DNA of 64,000 bases from Haloferax massiliensis (GCF_001368915.1 NZ_CSTE01000002.1:440860-504859), one strand, 5' to 3'; positions 35,580 through 45,156 are shown, numbered from the stretch's first letter. Program-made: numbers and translations. The notes: generated from the letters alone by a model not told the origin.

Positions 35580-36770
35580 TCAGAACAAGTCGTCTGTTGT
35601 CTCTGCTTCGCGGAGTTTGCCGAGCGTTGTGTACCGCAATCCTTGTGGATACTTCGTCTCGAACGGAATCGCGTCTTCCAGTTCGTGAAGTGAGCCAGAT
35701 TTGAACTTGATGACCATTTTGTCCTCCGCAATCTTCGCTCCGTCCTTGTAATCTCGCGGGTCACGCTCCAACCCCGCTTCATCTGGTTCTATCAATTCTT
35801 TCACTTTGGCGAAGTAACGTACTTCTCGTACGTCTCCCGTCACGTACATGGCCACGTAGTCGAACTCACTCCCAACTCGAACGAATCCCCACCCTTCGTT
35901 TTCCATGAGGAACGGAAGGCCAGATTCCTTAGTTGGAAACACCGCGACTTTTGCATCAGCATCGCCTTCGATTTCCTGACGGGAGATTTTCCCCGCGACG
36001 TGATTTTTAATCGGTTCGAGTATGTCGGGGTTGTTCGTCCCGGTCGGCGAGTTGACCGGCGGGTCATCGGGTTCTGACGGTGGGTTCTCACTCACGAACC
36101 GGCGCTGCTCACGGAGGGCCGAGACGAGACTCTGTACGAACTCCTGTGACTGTTCGTCGAGGTCCATCGGAAACTCTCCGACTTCCGATTCAACAGTCCT
36201 TGAGACGGCTTCGGCGACCTCCTGTTCCTTCTCTATGAGGCTGCGGATAACTCTGTTAGTTTGGGCTACCTGTTCAGCAATCTCGTCCGCTTTCCCCGAC
36301 CGAATCGACTCCTTCGAGAGTAGGTCTAACACGCCCGGATTTTCTGTGAGGTCTTCGAGGTCGAAGCGTACGACTGAGACTTCCTCTCCGTTTTTCGTTT
36401 GCCGCCCTTTGGTTAGCACTTCAAATTCCCTCCCGTTCGTGAGTATGCCCCAGTCAACGTCGAGTTCCTGCCTCATGTAACTCTTCAACTGTCGAACCTC
36501 GCTGTTGGTGAGGTCTGAGCGTACGGGCTTCGCTTCAACAAATACTACAGGAGAATCCCCGACGAGGAGGGCGTAATCAACGTGAGTGCTGCCGCTGGCC
36601 ATCGGAATTGTGTACTCCAGTTCGACTTCCGTAGAATACAGGTCCCATCCGAGAAGTTCGAGAAACGGTTGGACGAGGCGCACCTTCGTGTTCTGTTCGT
36701 CCATTTGGGGAGAGGTCTCAATGAGTTGTAATGACCTCTGGACGTATTCATCGACCTCGTCCTGTTTCAT
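35580..36770 (-). CDS. HsdR-N-type nuclease-like protein with unknown C-terminal domain
   Basis: This 396-aa protein has an N-terminal type I restriction HsdR-N-like domain (about residues 20-140): VRLVQPFLELLGWDLYSTEVELEYTIP, then STHVDYALLVGDSPVVFVEAKPV with the D and ExK of a PD-(D/E)xK nuclease. A central helical linker (about 150-255) leads to a C-terminal domain of about 130 residues that I do not recognise (FLMENEGWGFVRVGSEFDYVAMYVTGDVREVRYFAKV, then KYPQGLRYTTLGKLREAETTDDL). It has no helicase domain, so it is not a full HsdR. It is convergent to the Beta-family gene and is the last element gene before attR. Confidence 0.8.
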   Translation of the reverse strand: MKQDEVDEYVQRSLQLIETSPQMDEQNTKVRLVQPFLELLGWDLYSTEVELEYTIPMASGSTHVDYALLVGDSPVVFVEAKPVRSDLTNSEVRQLKSYMRQELDVDWGILTNGREFEVLTKGRQTKNGEEVSVVRFDLEDLTENPGVLDLLSKESIRSGKADEIAEQVAQTNRVIRSLIEKEQEVAEAVSRTVESEVGEFPMDLDEQSQEFVQSLVSALREQRRFVSENPPSEPDDPPVNSPTGTNNPDILEPIKNHVAGKISRQEIEGDADAKVAVFPTKESGLPFLMENEGWGFVRVGSEFDYVAMYVTGDVREVRYFAKVKELIEPDEAGLERDPRDYKDGAKIAEDKMVIKFKSGSLHELEDAIPFETKYPQGLRYTTLGKLREAETTDDLF

Positions 36771-36973
36771 GGTCAGAGTTTATCAAGGGTTTACAATTAA
36801 TGTGATGGGTTTCGATTGTTTGAGTTAGCATCGGCAGCCTCATCGGATTGGTGAGAAAGGTAACAGCGACTGGGGCTGTCTCGTAGAAGCACTTTTAGCA
36901 CTTGCCGTTTAGTTACGTACTGTCGAAGTGGAAATTGGGGATAGCCACCCAAAGTGCCGGGTAACGGCCCGAG

Positions 36974-36989
36974 GCGCTTAGGACGCTGT
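36974..36989 (+). repeat. attR core
   Basis: This is the right copy of the 16-bp core GCGCTTAGGACGCTGT, identical to 27153-27168. Confidence 0.85.
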
Positions 36990-37027
36990 GGTGTAGACCT
37001 TCGCAGGTTCGAACCCTGTCCCGCGCA
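36974..37027 (+). pseudogene. displaced 3' half of tRNA-Leu
   Basis: From the anticodon arm the sequence continues with a variable arm (GGT-GTAG-ACC), a T-arm (GCAGG-TTCGAAC-CCTGT), acceptor CCCGCGC and discriminator A. It matches the acceptor 5' strand of the tRNA at 27124. It lacks a 5' half, so it is the original host 3' end left behind by integration. Its variable and T-arm bases differ from the copy now in use. Confidence 0.85.
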
Positions 37028-37057
37028 CTAAGCGAACGAAGTGAGCGAGGGAGCAGA

Positions 37058-37071
37058 CAGGTTCGAACCCT
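37058..37071 (+). repeat. extra T-arm fragment 1
   Basis: CAGGTTCGAACCCT repeats the T-arm of the displaced half (37004-37017) but the acceptor strand does not follow. Confidence 0.6.
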
Positions 37072-37099
37072 ACGAGACGAGCACAGCGAGTCTCGGCCC

Positions 37100-37120
37100 G
37101 GTTCGAACCCTGTCCCGCGC
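37100..37120 (+). repeat. extra tRNA 3'-end fragment 2
   Basis: The 21 bases from GGTTCGAACC to the acceptor CCCGCGC are identical to 37006-37026. They are a third copy of the tRNA 3' end. Confidence 0.7.
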
Positions 37121-37127
37121 GCCTGCC

Positions 37128-37208
37128 GTTGAAACTCTCGTTGAAGATTTCTTCACCGCCGACTGCGACAGCGACGCACCCTGTGAATCCGGCCTCTGGA
37201 TAGAGTGA
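37128..37208 (+). pseudogene. possible 3' remnant of a truncated gene
   Basis: The frame reads VETLVEDFFTADCDSDAP, then CESGLWIE and a stop, with core-like codon use. No start codon lies in frame after the stop near 37030 other than a GTG within repetitive tRNA-end sequence. It may be the tail of a host gene cut by an earlier integration. This is weak evidence from composition only. Confidence 0.3.
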
Positions 37209-37328
37209 CAGTCGGGTCTCGGGTGTCGGGTCAGTACGTTCCCCCGCCGCGACCCCGTACTCCGCGTTTAAAGACCCCGCATACGTTCGGAGGAAACCTT
37301 ACCGTCGTGGTGTCCAATTCGCGGACGA

Positions 37329-37691
37329 ATGCCTGCGCAGTCACTCTACGCTCGCATCGGCGGCCGCGAGGCCGTCGAAGCAGTCGTCTCGGACTTCTAC
37401 GACCGCGTCCTCGCCGACGACTCGGTCGCGCACTACTTCGACGACATCGACATGGTCGAACAGCGCGCCCACCAGGTCAAGTTCATCAGCGCCGTCGCGG
37501 GCGGTCCCGTCGAGTACGACGGGGCCGATATGCGGGCGGCCCACGACCACCTCGACCTCTCGGGCGAGGACTTCGACGCCATCGCCGAACACCTCGCGGC
37601 CGCGCTCAACGAAAACGGCGTCGCCCCGGACGACGCCGACGCGATTCTCGACGAGGTCGCCGCGCTCAGAGCGCCGATTCTGGGGCGATAG
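37329..37691 (+). CDS. glbN: truncated haemoglobin (group I-like)
   Basis: This 120-aa 2-over-2 haemoglobin binds haem and probably O2 or NO. The opening SLYARIGGREAVEAVVSDFYDRVLAD is diagnostic, with FDDIDMVEQRAHQVKF and the proximal His in MRAAHDHLDLS near residue 72. Length (115-130 aa) fits the family. It is the first core gene after the element and lies 117 bases before dacZ. Confidence 0.9.
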   Translation: MPAQSLYARIGGREAVEAVVSDFYDRVLADDSVAHYFDDIDMVEQRAHQVKFISAVAGGPVEYDGADMRAAHDHLDLSGEDFDAIAEHLAAALNENGVAPDDADAILDEVAALRAPILGR

Positions 37692-37808
37692 GTCCCGTTC
37701 GACCCCTCTTCGGGGAGAATCAGTCGCCGGTCTCGACCGGTCGAATCGCGCACGCCACGCGTCAGACGCGACACAACCCTTTTTCTCACCCGGTGTGTCT
37801 CTCCACCA

Positions 37809-38618
37809 ATGGCGGCGTTATCCGAATTATTGGGCGACCTCGTGGCGGACGTCGATGGGCTGTTTCTGTTCACGCCGAGCCACTCCCACTACGAGCAGTT
37901 CGCCGAGACGGACGTTCCGACGGTGGTCATCGCGCCGGAGAACACGGTCGAAGCCGAGACGTTCGTGGAACTGCCCCTGCAGTTCCAGAACGTCAAGGAC
38001 CGCATCCGCTTCGGCGTCGAGGGCGCGATGGAACAGAGCATCGTCGAGGCCGGCGACACCATCGCCTGCAACGTCGGCGTCTTCGGCGGCGACCTCGACT
38101 CGCTCGTCCGCGTTCGCGTCGACGAGAACATGCGGTCGGGCATCTACGACCTCTTCGCGAACTCCCGGGCGGACCCGGGCGTCATCCGCGACGTGTTCGA
38201 GGTGGCCATCGAACTGGGCAAGAAGGGCCAGAAGGGCGAACCCGTCGGCGCGCTGTTCATCGTCGGCGACGCGGGCAAGGTGATGAACAAGTCCCGGCCG
38301 CTTTCGTACAACCCCTTCGAGAAGTCCCACGTCTACGTCGGCGACCCCATCGTCAACGTGATGCTCAAGGAGTTCTCGCGGCTCGACGGCGCGTTCGTCA
38401 TCTCCGACTCGGGCAAAATCGTCTCGGCGTACCGCTACCTCGAACCCTCGGCGGAGGGCGTCGACATCCCGAAGGGGCTGGGCGCGCGCCACATGGCCGG
38501 CGGCGCTATCACCCGCGACACCAACGCCACGGCCATCGTCCTCTCGGAGTCCGACGGCCTCGTTCGGGCGTTCAAGGGCGGCAAAATGATTCTCGAAATC
38601 GACCCGGAGGCGTACTGA
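37809..38618 (+). CDS. dacZ: diadenylate cyclase
   Basis: This 269-aa enzyme makes cyclic di-AMP from two ATP. The N-terminal regulatory part (to about 110) is followed by the DAC domain with GALFIVGDAG, the catalytic DGA motif in LDGAFVISDSGKI and the RHxxA-type motif in LGARHMAGGAIT. It matches the DacZ class of Euryarchaeota; c-di-AMP is known in Haloferax volcanii to be essential and linked to osmoregulation. It is immediately followed, after one base, by an MscS-type channel gene, consistent with a signalling-osmotic operon. Confidence 0.93.
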   Translation: MAALSELLGDLVADVDGLFLFTPSHSHYEQFAETDVPTVVIAPENTVEAETFVELPLQFQNVKDRIRFGVEGAMEQSIVEAGDTIACNVGVFGGDLDSLVRVRVDENMRSGIYDLFANSRADPGVIRDVFEVAIELGKKGQKGEPVGALFIVGDAGKVMNKSRPLSYNPFEKSHVYVGDPIVNVMLKEFSRLDGAFVISDSGKIVSAYRYLEPSAEGVDIPKGLGARHMAGGAITRDTNATAIVLSESDGLVRAFKGGKMILEIDPEAY

Positions 38619-38619
38619 G

Positions 38620-39525
38620 ATGCCGGGGTCCGCTTCGGCGTCCCTCGTCCACTCGTCGGTCGGTCCCGCGTCAGCGCCCACGGTCGCACCCGAATCCGCA
38701 TCCGCATCTGTCTCTGTGTCTGCGCCCGTCGTCCCGCTCCAGACGGTCGGCGGCGTCGTCGACGACATCGTTCGAATCGCCGGGATTCGGTTTCTCGGCG
38801 TGCTCACCATCCTGCTTTTCGGCTTGGTGCTCGCGTACGTCGCGGGGACGCTCGTCCACCGACTCCTCGTCAGCGTCGGCGTTCCGGAGGCCATCGAGGG
38901 CACGGCCTTCGAGCGGACCGCCCGCGACTTCGAGACCTCGACGGTCGAAATCCTGTCGTGGCTGACGCGGTACTTCGTCCTCGGAATCAGTGTCTTCGCC
39001 GCGCTGTCGTTCGCCGGCGTCAACTACGCCGACCGGTTCTGGGGCCTCGTCATCGCCATCCTCCCGCAACTGTTCATCGCCATTCTGGTCCTCATCACCG
39101 GGGTCGTCGTCGGCGACAAGGTCGAACTCCTCGTCGCCGAGCGGTTCCGCGCGGTCAAACTCCCGCAGGTGAATCTCCTCCCCGCGCTCGCCAAGTACAC
39201 CGTCTTCTTTCTCGCCACGCTGGTCGCGCTCTCGCAGGTCGGCGTCGCCACGCTCGCGCTCATCGTCCTCCTCGGGGCGTACCTGCTCGGCCTCATCGTC
39301 TTCAGCGCCGTCGCCTTCCGGGACCTGCTTCGCTCGGGCGCGGCGGGGACGTACCTCCTTTTCACCCAGCCGTACAGCATCGGCGACGAAATCGTCGTCG
39401 GCGAGGTCCGCGGCGTCGTCCAGGAGTTCGATATGTTCGTCACCCACGTCGAAGCCGAGGAGACGGAGTTCGTCGTGCCGAACGCGCGCGTCCTCAACAA
39501 GGGCGTCGGCCGCGTCCGCAGGTGA
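38620..39525 (+). CDS. MscS-type mechanosensitive channel, coupled to dacZ
   Basis: This 301-aa membrane protein starts with an Ala/Ser/Pro-rich segment of about 40 residues. Transmembrane helices follow at about 58-82, 118-140, 145-172, 190-212 and 216-238, then an MscS-like beta domain (TQPYSIGDEIVVGEVRGVVQEFDMFVTHVE, then FVVPNARVLNKGVGRV). The protein ends directly after the beta domain, so the cytoplasmic cage domain of typical MscS is missing. The start lies one base after the dacZ stop, so the two are co-expressed. Confidence 0.85.
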   Translation: MPGSASASLVHSSVGPASAPTVAPESASASVSVSAPVVPLQTVGGVVDDIVRIAGIRFLGVLTILLFGLVLAYVAGTLVHRLLVSVGVPEAIEGTAFERTARDFETSTVEILSWLTRYFVLGISVFAALSFAGVNYADRFWGLVIAILPQLFIAILVLITGVVVGDKVELLVAERFRAVKLPQVNLLPALAKYTVFFLATLVALSQVGVATLALIVLLGAYLLGLIVFSAVAFRDLLRSGAAGTYLLFTQPYSIGDEIVVGEVRGVVQEFDMFVTHVEAEETEFVVPNARVLNKGVGRVRR

Positions 39526-39600
39526 CCCGAACGCCCACCGCCCCGCGAGAAGTCGCTCGCTCGTCGCCCTAACGGCCACCTGACGGCGACGACGAGTCGG

Positions 39601-40149
39601 TCACTCCCCGTCCCCGTCGGCCTCGCCGCCGGACATCGGTCTCGCGGGCACCCCGGCGACCGTTTCGCCCGCGGGCACGTCGCGCGTGACGAGCGAGTTC
39701 GCCGCGACCTGCGCGCCCTCGCCGATGCGGACGCCCGGGAGGACGGTCGCCTTCGCGCCTATCATGGCGCGCTCGCCGACGACGACCTCGCCGGTCCGGT
39801 ACTCGTCCTGCAGGAACTCGTGACAGAGGATGACCGCGTCGTAGCCGACGATGGCGTCGTCCTCGACGGTGACGAGCTCCGGCCAGAACACGTCGGGCGT
39901 CGCTTCGAGGCCCCACGAGACGCCCCTTCCGACGGTCACACCGATGCGTCGGAGCGCCCAGTTTCTGACTCGGAGCGACGGCGCGATGCGGGCGACGAGG
40001 ACGAACACGTAGTTGAGCATCACGCGCCAGACGGGTTTGGCGTCGGTCCAGTACTGGAGCGAATTCCGCGGGCCGGGCGTCGGGTGGTGCTGGATTCGGT
40101 CGTGTCGGCGGCCCTCTGCGTCCGCCGGTGCGGCATCGTCGTCGGTCAC
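39601..40149 (-). CDS. hexapeptide-repeat acyltransferase
   Basis: This 182-aa protein belongs to the left-handed beta-helix acyltransferases. Hexapeptide pattern is visible from about residue 70 to 165 (IGVTVGRGVSWG, VTVEDDAIVGYDAVI, GEVVVGERAMIGAKATVLPGVRIGEGAQVAANSLVTRDVPAGETVAGVPARP). The N-terminal region has a hydrophobic helix (VMLNYVFVLVARIAP), suggesting membrane association. The start is a GTG at 40149. The substrate (sugar or other acceptor) is unknown. Confidence 0.82.
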   Translation of the reverse strand: MTDDDAAPADAEGRRHDRIQHHPTPGPRNSLQYWTDAKPVWRVMLNYVFVLVARIAPSLRVRNWALRRIGVTVGRGVSWGLEATPDVFWPELVTVEDDAIVGYDAVILCHEFLQDEYRTGEVVVGERAMIGAKATVLPGVRIGEGAQVAANSLVTRDVPAGETVAGVPARPMSGGEADGDGE

Positions 40150-40239
40150 GTCAGTCGATTGGACCGCGGGGGTAAAAGCGCCCTCGGCGCGGGGCCGACG
40201 AGAGAAATAGCGAACCGGTCCCGCGGGACCGCTCCCGGC

Positions 40240-41526
<1,287 letters not shown>

Positions 41527-41703
41527 GGTCGCATACCCTGCGCACGGGAGTGTAAAGATTGCTCTTTATCGCCGACGAAATAGGCACGATTGTGGTTATG
41601 TCCGGTCGCCAACGAGGGTGACTCGCTGTCCGGCCCACGCCCCGCGCCGGCCACGACGGCCGTCTCCACGCCGCTTTAGTTCCCGGAGCGCCGACCTCGA
41701 CGC

Positions 41704-43830
41704 ATGTCCGACCCGGTGGGACGCAACCGACTCGACGAGGAGCAGAGCCCGTACCTCCGCCAGCACGCCGACAACCCGGTCAACTGGCAGCCGTGGGACG
41801 AGACGGCGCTCGACGCCGCCCGCGAGGCGGACAAGCCCATCTTCCTCTCGGTCGGCTACTCGGCGTGCCACTGGTGTCACGTCATGGCCGACGAGAGCTT
41901 CTCGGACCCCGACATCGCCGAGGTGCTCAACGAACACTTCGTCCCGGTGAAAGTCGACCGCGAGGAGCGCCCCGACCTCGACCGCATCTACCAGACCATC
42001 TGCCAGCTCGTCACCGGCGGCGGCGGGTGGCCGCTTTCCGTCTGGCTCACGCCCGAGGGCAAGCCCTTCTTCGTCGGCACGTACTTCCCGCCGGAACCCC
42101 GCCGCGGCGCGCCGGGCTTCCGCGACTTGGTCGAGAGCTTCGCCGAGTCGTGGCGGACCGACCGCGACGAGATAGAGAACCGCGCCGAGCAGTGGACGAG
42201 CGCCATCACCGACCGACTGGAGGAGACGCCCGACGTGGCCGGCGAGGCCCCCGGTTCGGAGGTGCTCGATAGCACCGTGCAGGCCGCGCTCCGCGGCGCT
42301 GACCGCGACCACGGCGGCTTCGGCGGCGACGGTCCGAAGTTCCCCCAACCCGGCCGCATCGACGCCCTGCTCCGCGGCTACGCCGTCTCCGGCCGCCGCG
42401 AGGCGCTCGACGTGGCGCGGCAGAGCCTCGACGCGATGGCCAACGGCGGCCTCCGCGACCACCTCGGCGGCGGCTTCCACCGCTACTGCGTCGACCGCGA
42501 GTGGACCGTCCCGCACTTCGAGAAGATGCTGTACGACCAGGCCGGCCTCGCCGCCCGGTACCTCGACGCCGCGCGACTCACCAGCAACGAGTCGTACGCG
42601 ACCGTCGCCGCCGAGACGTTCGAGTTCGTCCGCCGCGAACTCTCCCACGACGACGGCGGCTTCTTCGCCACGCTCGACGCCCAGTCCGGCGGCGAGGAGG
42701 GCACGTTCTACGTCTGGACGCCCGACGACGTGCGCGGTCTCCTCCCCGAACTCGACGCCGACCTGTTTTGCGACCGCTACGGCGTCACGCCCGGCGGCAA
42801 CTTCGAGAACAAGACGACCGTCCTGAACGTCTCAGCGACGACCGCCGAACTCGCCGACGAGTACGACCTCGACGAGTCCGAGGTGGAAGCCCGCCTCGAA
42901 GAGGCTCGAACGGCCCTGTTCGCCGCCCGCGAGGGACGCGAGCGCCCCGCCCGCGACGAGAAGGTGCTCGCCGGCTGGAACGGCCTGATGATTTCGGCGT
43001 TCGCGCAGGGGTCGACCGTCCTCGAAGACGACTCGCTCGCGGCCGACGCCCGCCGCGCCCTCGACTTCGTGCGCGAACGGCTCTGGGACGACGAGACCGA
43101 GACGCTCTCGCGGCGCGTGATGAACGGCGAGGTCAAAGGCGACGGCTACCTCGAAGACTACGCCTTCCTCGCGCGCGGCGCGTTCGACCTCTATCAGGCG
43201 ACCGGCGACCTCGCGCCGCTCTCGTTCGCGCTCGACCTCGCGCGGGCGACCCGCCGCGAGTTCTACGACGCCGACGCGGGCACGCTCTACTTCACTCCCG
43301 AGAGCGGCGAATCGCTCGTCACCCGCCCGCAGGAGCCGACCGACCAGTCCACGCCGTCGAGTCTCGGCGTCGCCACGTCGCTGTTCTTGGACCTCGAACA
43401 GTTCGCACCCGAGGACGGCTTCGGCGACGTCGCGGACGCGATCCTCGGGTCGTTCGCCAACCGCGTCCGCGGCAGTCCGCTCGAACACGTCTCGCTCGCG
43501 CTCGCCGCCGAGAAGGCCGCAAGCGGCGTCCCCGAACTCACCGTCGCGGCCGACGAGATGCCCGACGAGTGGCGCGCCACACTCGCTTCGCGGTATCTCC
43601 CCGGCCTCGTCGTCTCCCGTCGCCCCGGCACCGACGAGGAACTCGACGCGTGGCTGGACGAACTCGGACTCGACGAGGCCCCGCCAATCTGGGCCGGTCG
43701 CGAGGCGGCCGACGGCGAACCCACCGTCTACGCCTGCGAGAACTTCACCTGCTCCGCGCCGACCCGCGACCTCGACGAGGCGCTGGCGTGGTTCACGGCG
43801 GGCGACGCGGGCGCGGGCGACGACAACTAA
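41704..43830 (+). CDS. DUF255 thioredoxin-fold protein (YyaL/SPATA20-like)
   Basis: This 708-aa protein has an N-terminal thioredoxin-like DUF255 domain with active-site-like SACHWCHVMADESF (CxxC near residue 55), preceded by SPYLRQHADNPVNW. An (alpha/alpha)6-barrel-like glycosidase/epimerase-fold region follows (about 190-560: GGFGGDGPKFPQPGRI, HFEKMLYDQAGLAARYLDAA, EDYAFLARGAFDLYQATGD). The family is conserved across domains but its reaction is not established. The length is typical (650-750 aa). Confidence 0.9.
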   Translation: MSDPVGRNRLDEEQSPYLRQHADNPVNWQPWDETALDAAREADKPIFLSVGYSACHWCHVMADESFSDPDIAEVLNEHFVPVKVDREERPDLDRIYQTICQLVTGGGGWPLSVWLTPEGKPFFVGTYFPPEPRRGAPGFRDLVESFAESWRTDRDEIENRAEQWTSAITDRLEETPDVAGEAPGSEVLDSTVQAALRGADRDHGGFGGDGPKFPQPGRIDALLRGYAVSGRREALDVARQSLDAMANGGLRDHLGGGFHRYCVDREWTVPHFEKMLYDQAGLAARYLDAARLTSNESYATVAAETFEFVRRELSHDDGGFFATLDAQSGGEEGTFYVWTPDDVRGLLPELDADLFCDRYGVTPGGNFENKTTVLNVSATTAELADEYDLDESEVEARLEEARTALFAAREGRERPARDEKVLAGWNGLMISAFAQGSTVLEDDSLAADARRALDFVRERLWDDETETLSRRVMNGEVKGDGYLEDYAFLARGAFDLYQATGDLAPLSFALDLARATRREFYDADAGTLYFTPESGESLVTRPQEPTDQSTPSSLGVATSLFLDLEQFAPEDGFGDVADAILGSFANRVRGSPLEHVSLALAAEKAASGVPELTVAADEMPDEWRATLASRYLPGLVVSRRPGTDEELDAWLDELGLDEAPPIWAGREAADGEPTVYACENFTCSAPTRDLDEALAWFTAGDAGAGDDN

Positions 43831-43844
43831 GCAGGCCCCCCGAC

Positions 43845-44663
43845 TCAGAGCCGCGTCCCGTCGTACCGCCGCCGCAACGACCGCACCGTGTTTGCGACTC
43901 GCTCGGCGCGCTCGGGAGTCACGCACGGGACGACTTTCTCACCCGTCGGCGTGTCGAAGACGAGCGTCGTTCCGTCGACGACGTCGAGACGGCGCGCCGA
44001 GAGCGCAGAACAGTGGGTTCGACTCCGCCATCCGTCCAGCGTCGATTGCACGATAGCCGTGGTTTCGAAGCGGTAGGCGTGGTCGTCGGTCTCCCAACGT
44101 TCGTGGACTGTCGACGCCGCGAACAGACCGACTCGGTCAGCGAGCAGGTCCCGAATCGACGCCACGGCCGCCTCGGGGAGCGGCGGCGACTCGCCCCAGA
44201 GCATCGATTCGTGGGGAATCGTTACGAGCAGTTCGTCGCCGCGCTCGTCGAGGAGCGCGAGGCGAAACACGAAGTTCTCCCCGACCATCGTCGTCGCGGC
44301 GTCGAGAAGCGCGAACAGCGCGTCCTCGCCGTCGCGGTCGAGAGAGAAGACGCGGGTCCCGTCGTCCGGGCGCTCGGGGTCGAGCGCGTCGACGGTTGCG
44401 AGCGCATCGGCGCATCGCTCGATACCGTCTTCTCCGAACGCTCCGTGCTCTCCGTCGAGACAGCTCTCGTCGAGTTCCGCCCGAACCGCGCTTGCGACGG
44501 GGACGGCTTCGGAGAACACCGGGACGAGGTCGCGGCGGTAGTCGTCGCTGTCGAGGAGATAGTGCCGCGGTTCGTCCCCGTCGTCCGGGCGCTCACCCGC
44601 GTCTCCACCGCGCTTCTCAGGCACCTTCCGACTCCCGCGACAACTGCGCTCGTCGCATCGCAT
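43845..44663 (-). CDS. haloarchaeal hypothetical protein (272 aa)
   Basis: This 272-aa soluble acidic protein has a Cys-bearing, basic start (MRCDERSCRGSRKVPEKRGG) and no recognised domain. Segments HYLLDSDDYRRDLVPVFSEAVPVASAV, LLVTIPHESMLWGESPPLPEAAVASI and VVPCVTPERAERVANTVRSLRRRY suggest an alpha/beta fold. The ATG at 44663 is preferred over a longer upstream frame. It is convergent with the DUF255 gene. Confidence 0.65.
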   Translation of the reverse strand: MRCDERSCRGSRKVPEKRGGDAGERPDDGDEPRHYLLDSDDYRRDLVPVFSEAVPVASAVRAELDESCLDGEHGAFGEDGIERCADALATVDALDPERPDDGTRVFSLDRDGEDALFALLDAATTMVGENFVFRLALLDERGDELLVTIPHESMLWGESPPLPEAAVASIRDLLADRVGLFAASTVHERWETDDHAYRFETTAIVQSTLDGWRSRTHCSALSARRLDVVDGTTLVFDTPTGEKVVPCVTPERAERVANTVRSLRRRYDGTRL

Positions 44664-44775
44664 CGGCGTACCCGCGGGTGTCGTATCACGGTTTCGGCGG
44701 GCTCGATTGACGCAGGGGATTCGACTGTGTGGGCGGATTAGTGGGTTCGAGAAAACGAAAAACCGGAGTCGGCGC

Positions 44776-45156
44776 TCAGTTCGAGAGCCGCTCTGCGAGG
44801 TAGGCCGCAATCGGAACGTCTTCTTCCTCCACGAAGCGAGCGACCTCCTCGCCGTCGCGTTCGACGACGACCGTCGGGATGAGTTCGATGTCGTACTCCT
44901 CGACGAGCGGGCCGACCTTCGAGCCGTCGTCGGCCTTCTCGACGGGGTAGTGGTCGATTCGCTCGGCGGGGACGCCGGCGGCGTCGAGCGCCGCCGCGAA
45001 GTCGGGAAGCTGTCCGCGGCAGTCGCCGCACCAGTCGCCGCCCCAGACCTTGAACGTGTAGTCTTCGCCCGCGAGGGCGTCGACCACGTCGGGGTACGAG
45101 GCCGCGTCCCACGCGGGGTTCGGTTGCATCGTTTCGAGCGTCTCGGCTTCAGCCAT
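44776..45156 (-). CDS. thioredoxin-like protein with CGDC active site
   Basis: This 126-aa thioredoxin-fold protein carries the active site FKVWGGDWCGDCRGQLPDF (Cys near 44 and 47) and the cis-Pro region ELIPTVVVERDGEEVARF. The CGDC sequence differs from the CGPC of typical thioredoxins, as in the thioredoxin-like clade of haloarchaea (Asp in the loop lowers electron-donor strength by family inference). A short N-terminal extension precedes the fold. It stands alone between unrelated genes. Confidence 0.85.
   Translation of the reverse strand: MAEAETLETMQPNPAWDAASYPDVVDALAGEDYTFKVWGGDWCGDCRGQLPDFAAALDAAGVPAERIDHYPVEKADDGSKVGPLVEEYDIELIPTVVVERDGEEVARFVEEEDVPIAAYLAERLSN

Larger units (their letters stand above)
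27153..36989. mobile_element. integrative element in tRNA-Leu, about 9.8 kb
   Basis: A 16-bp core in the tRNA anticodon arm (GCGCTTAGGACGCTGT) is repeated at 27153-27168 and 36974-36989. The left copy is inside the intact tRNA gene; a tyrosine recombinase is encoded 51 bases after the tRNA. The right copy continues into an orphan tRNA-Leu 3' half. Base composition inside is lower and more uneven than in the flanking core genome. Cargo: recombinase, C2H2 zinc-finger protein, repeat-rich noncoding stretch, restriction-methylation fusion protein, Beta-family protein and a nuclease-like protein. No replication or capsid genes are visible. Confidence 0.85.
36771..37328. other. element end, attR and flank
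   Basis: This region holds the right att core, the orphan tRNA-Leu 3' half, two further T-arm copies and a 3' gene remnant (listed separately). I see no intact gene in it. Confidence 0.5.
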
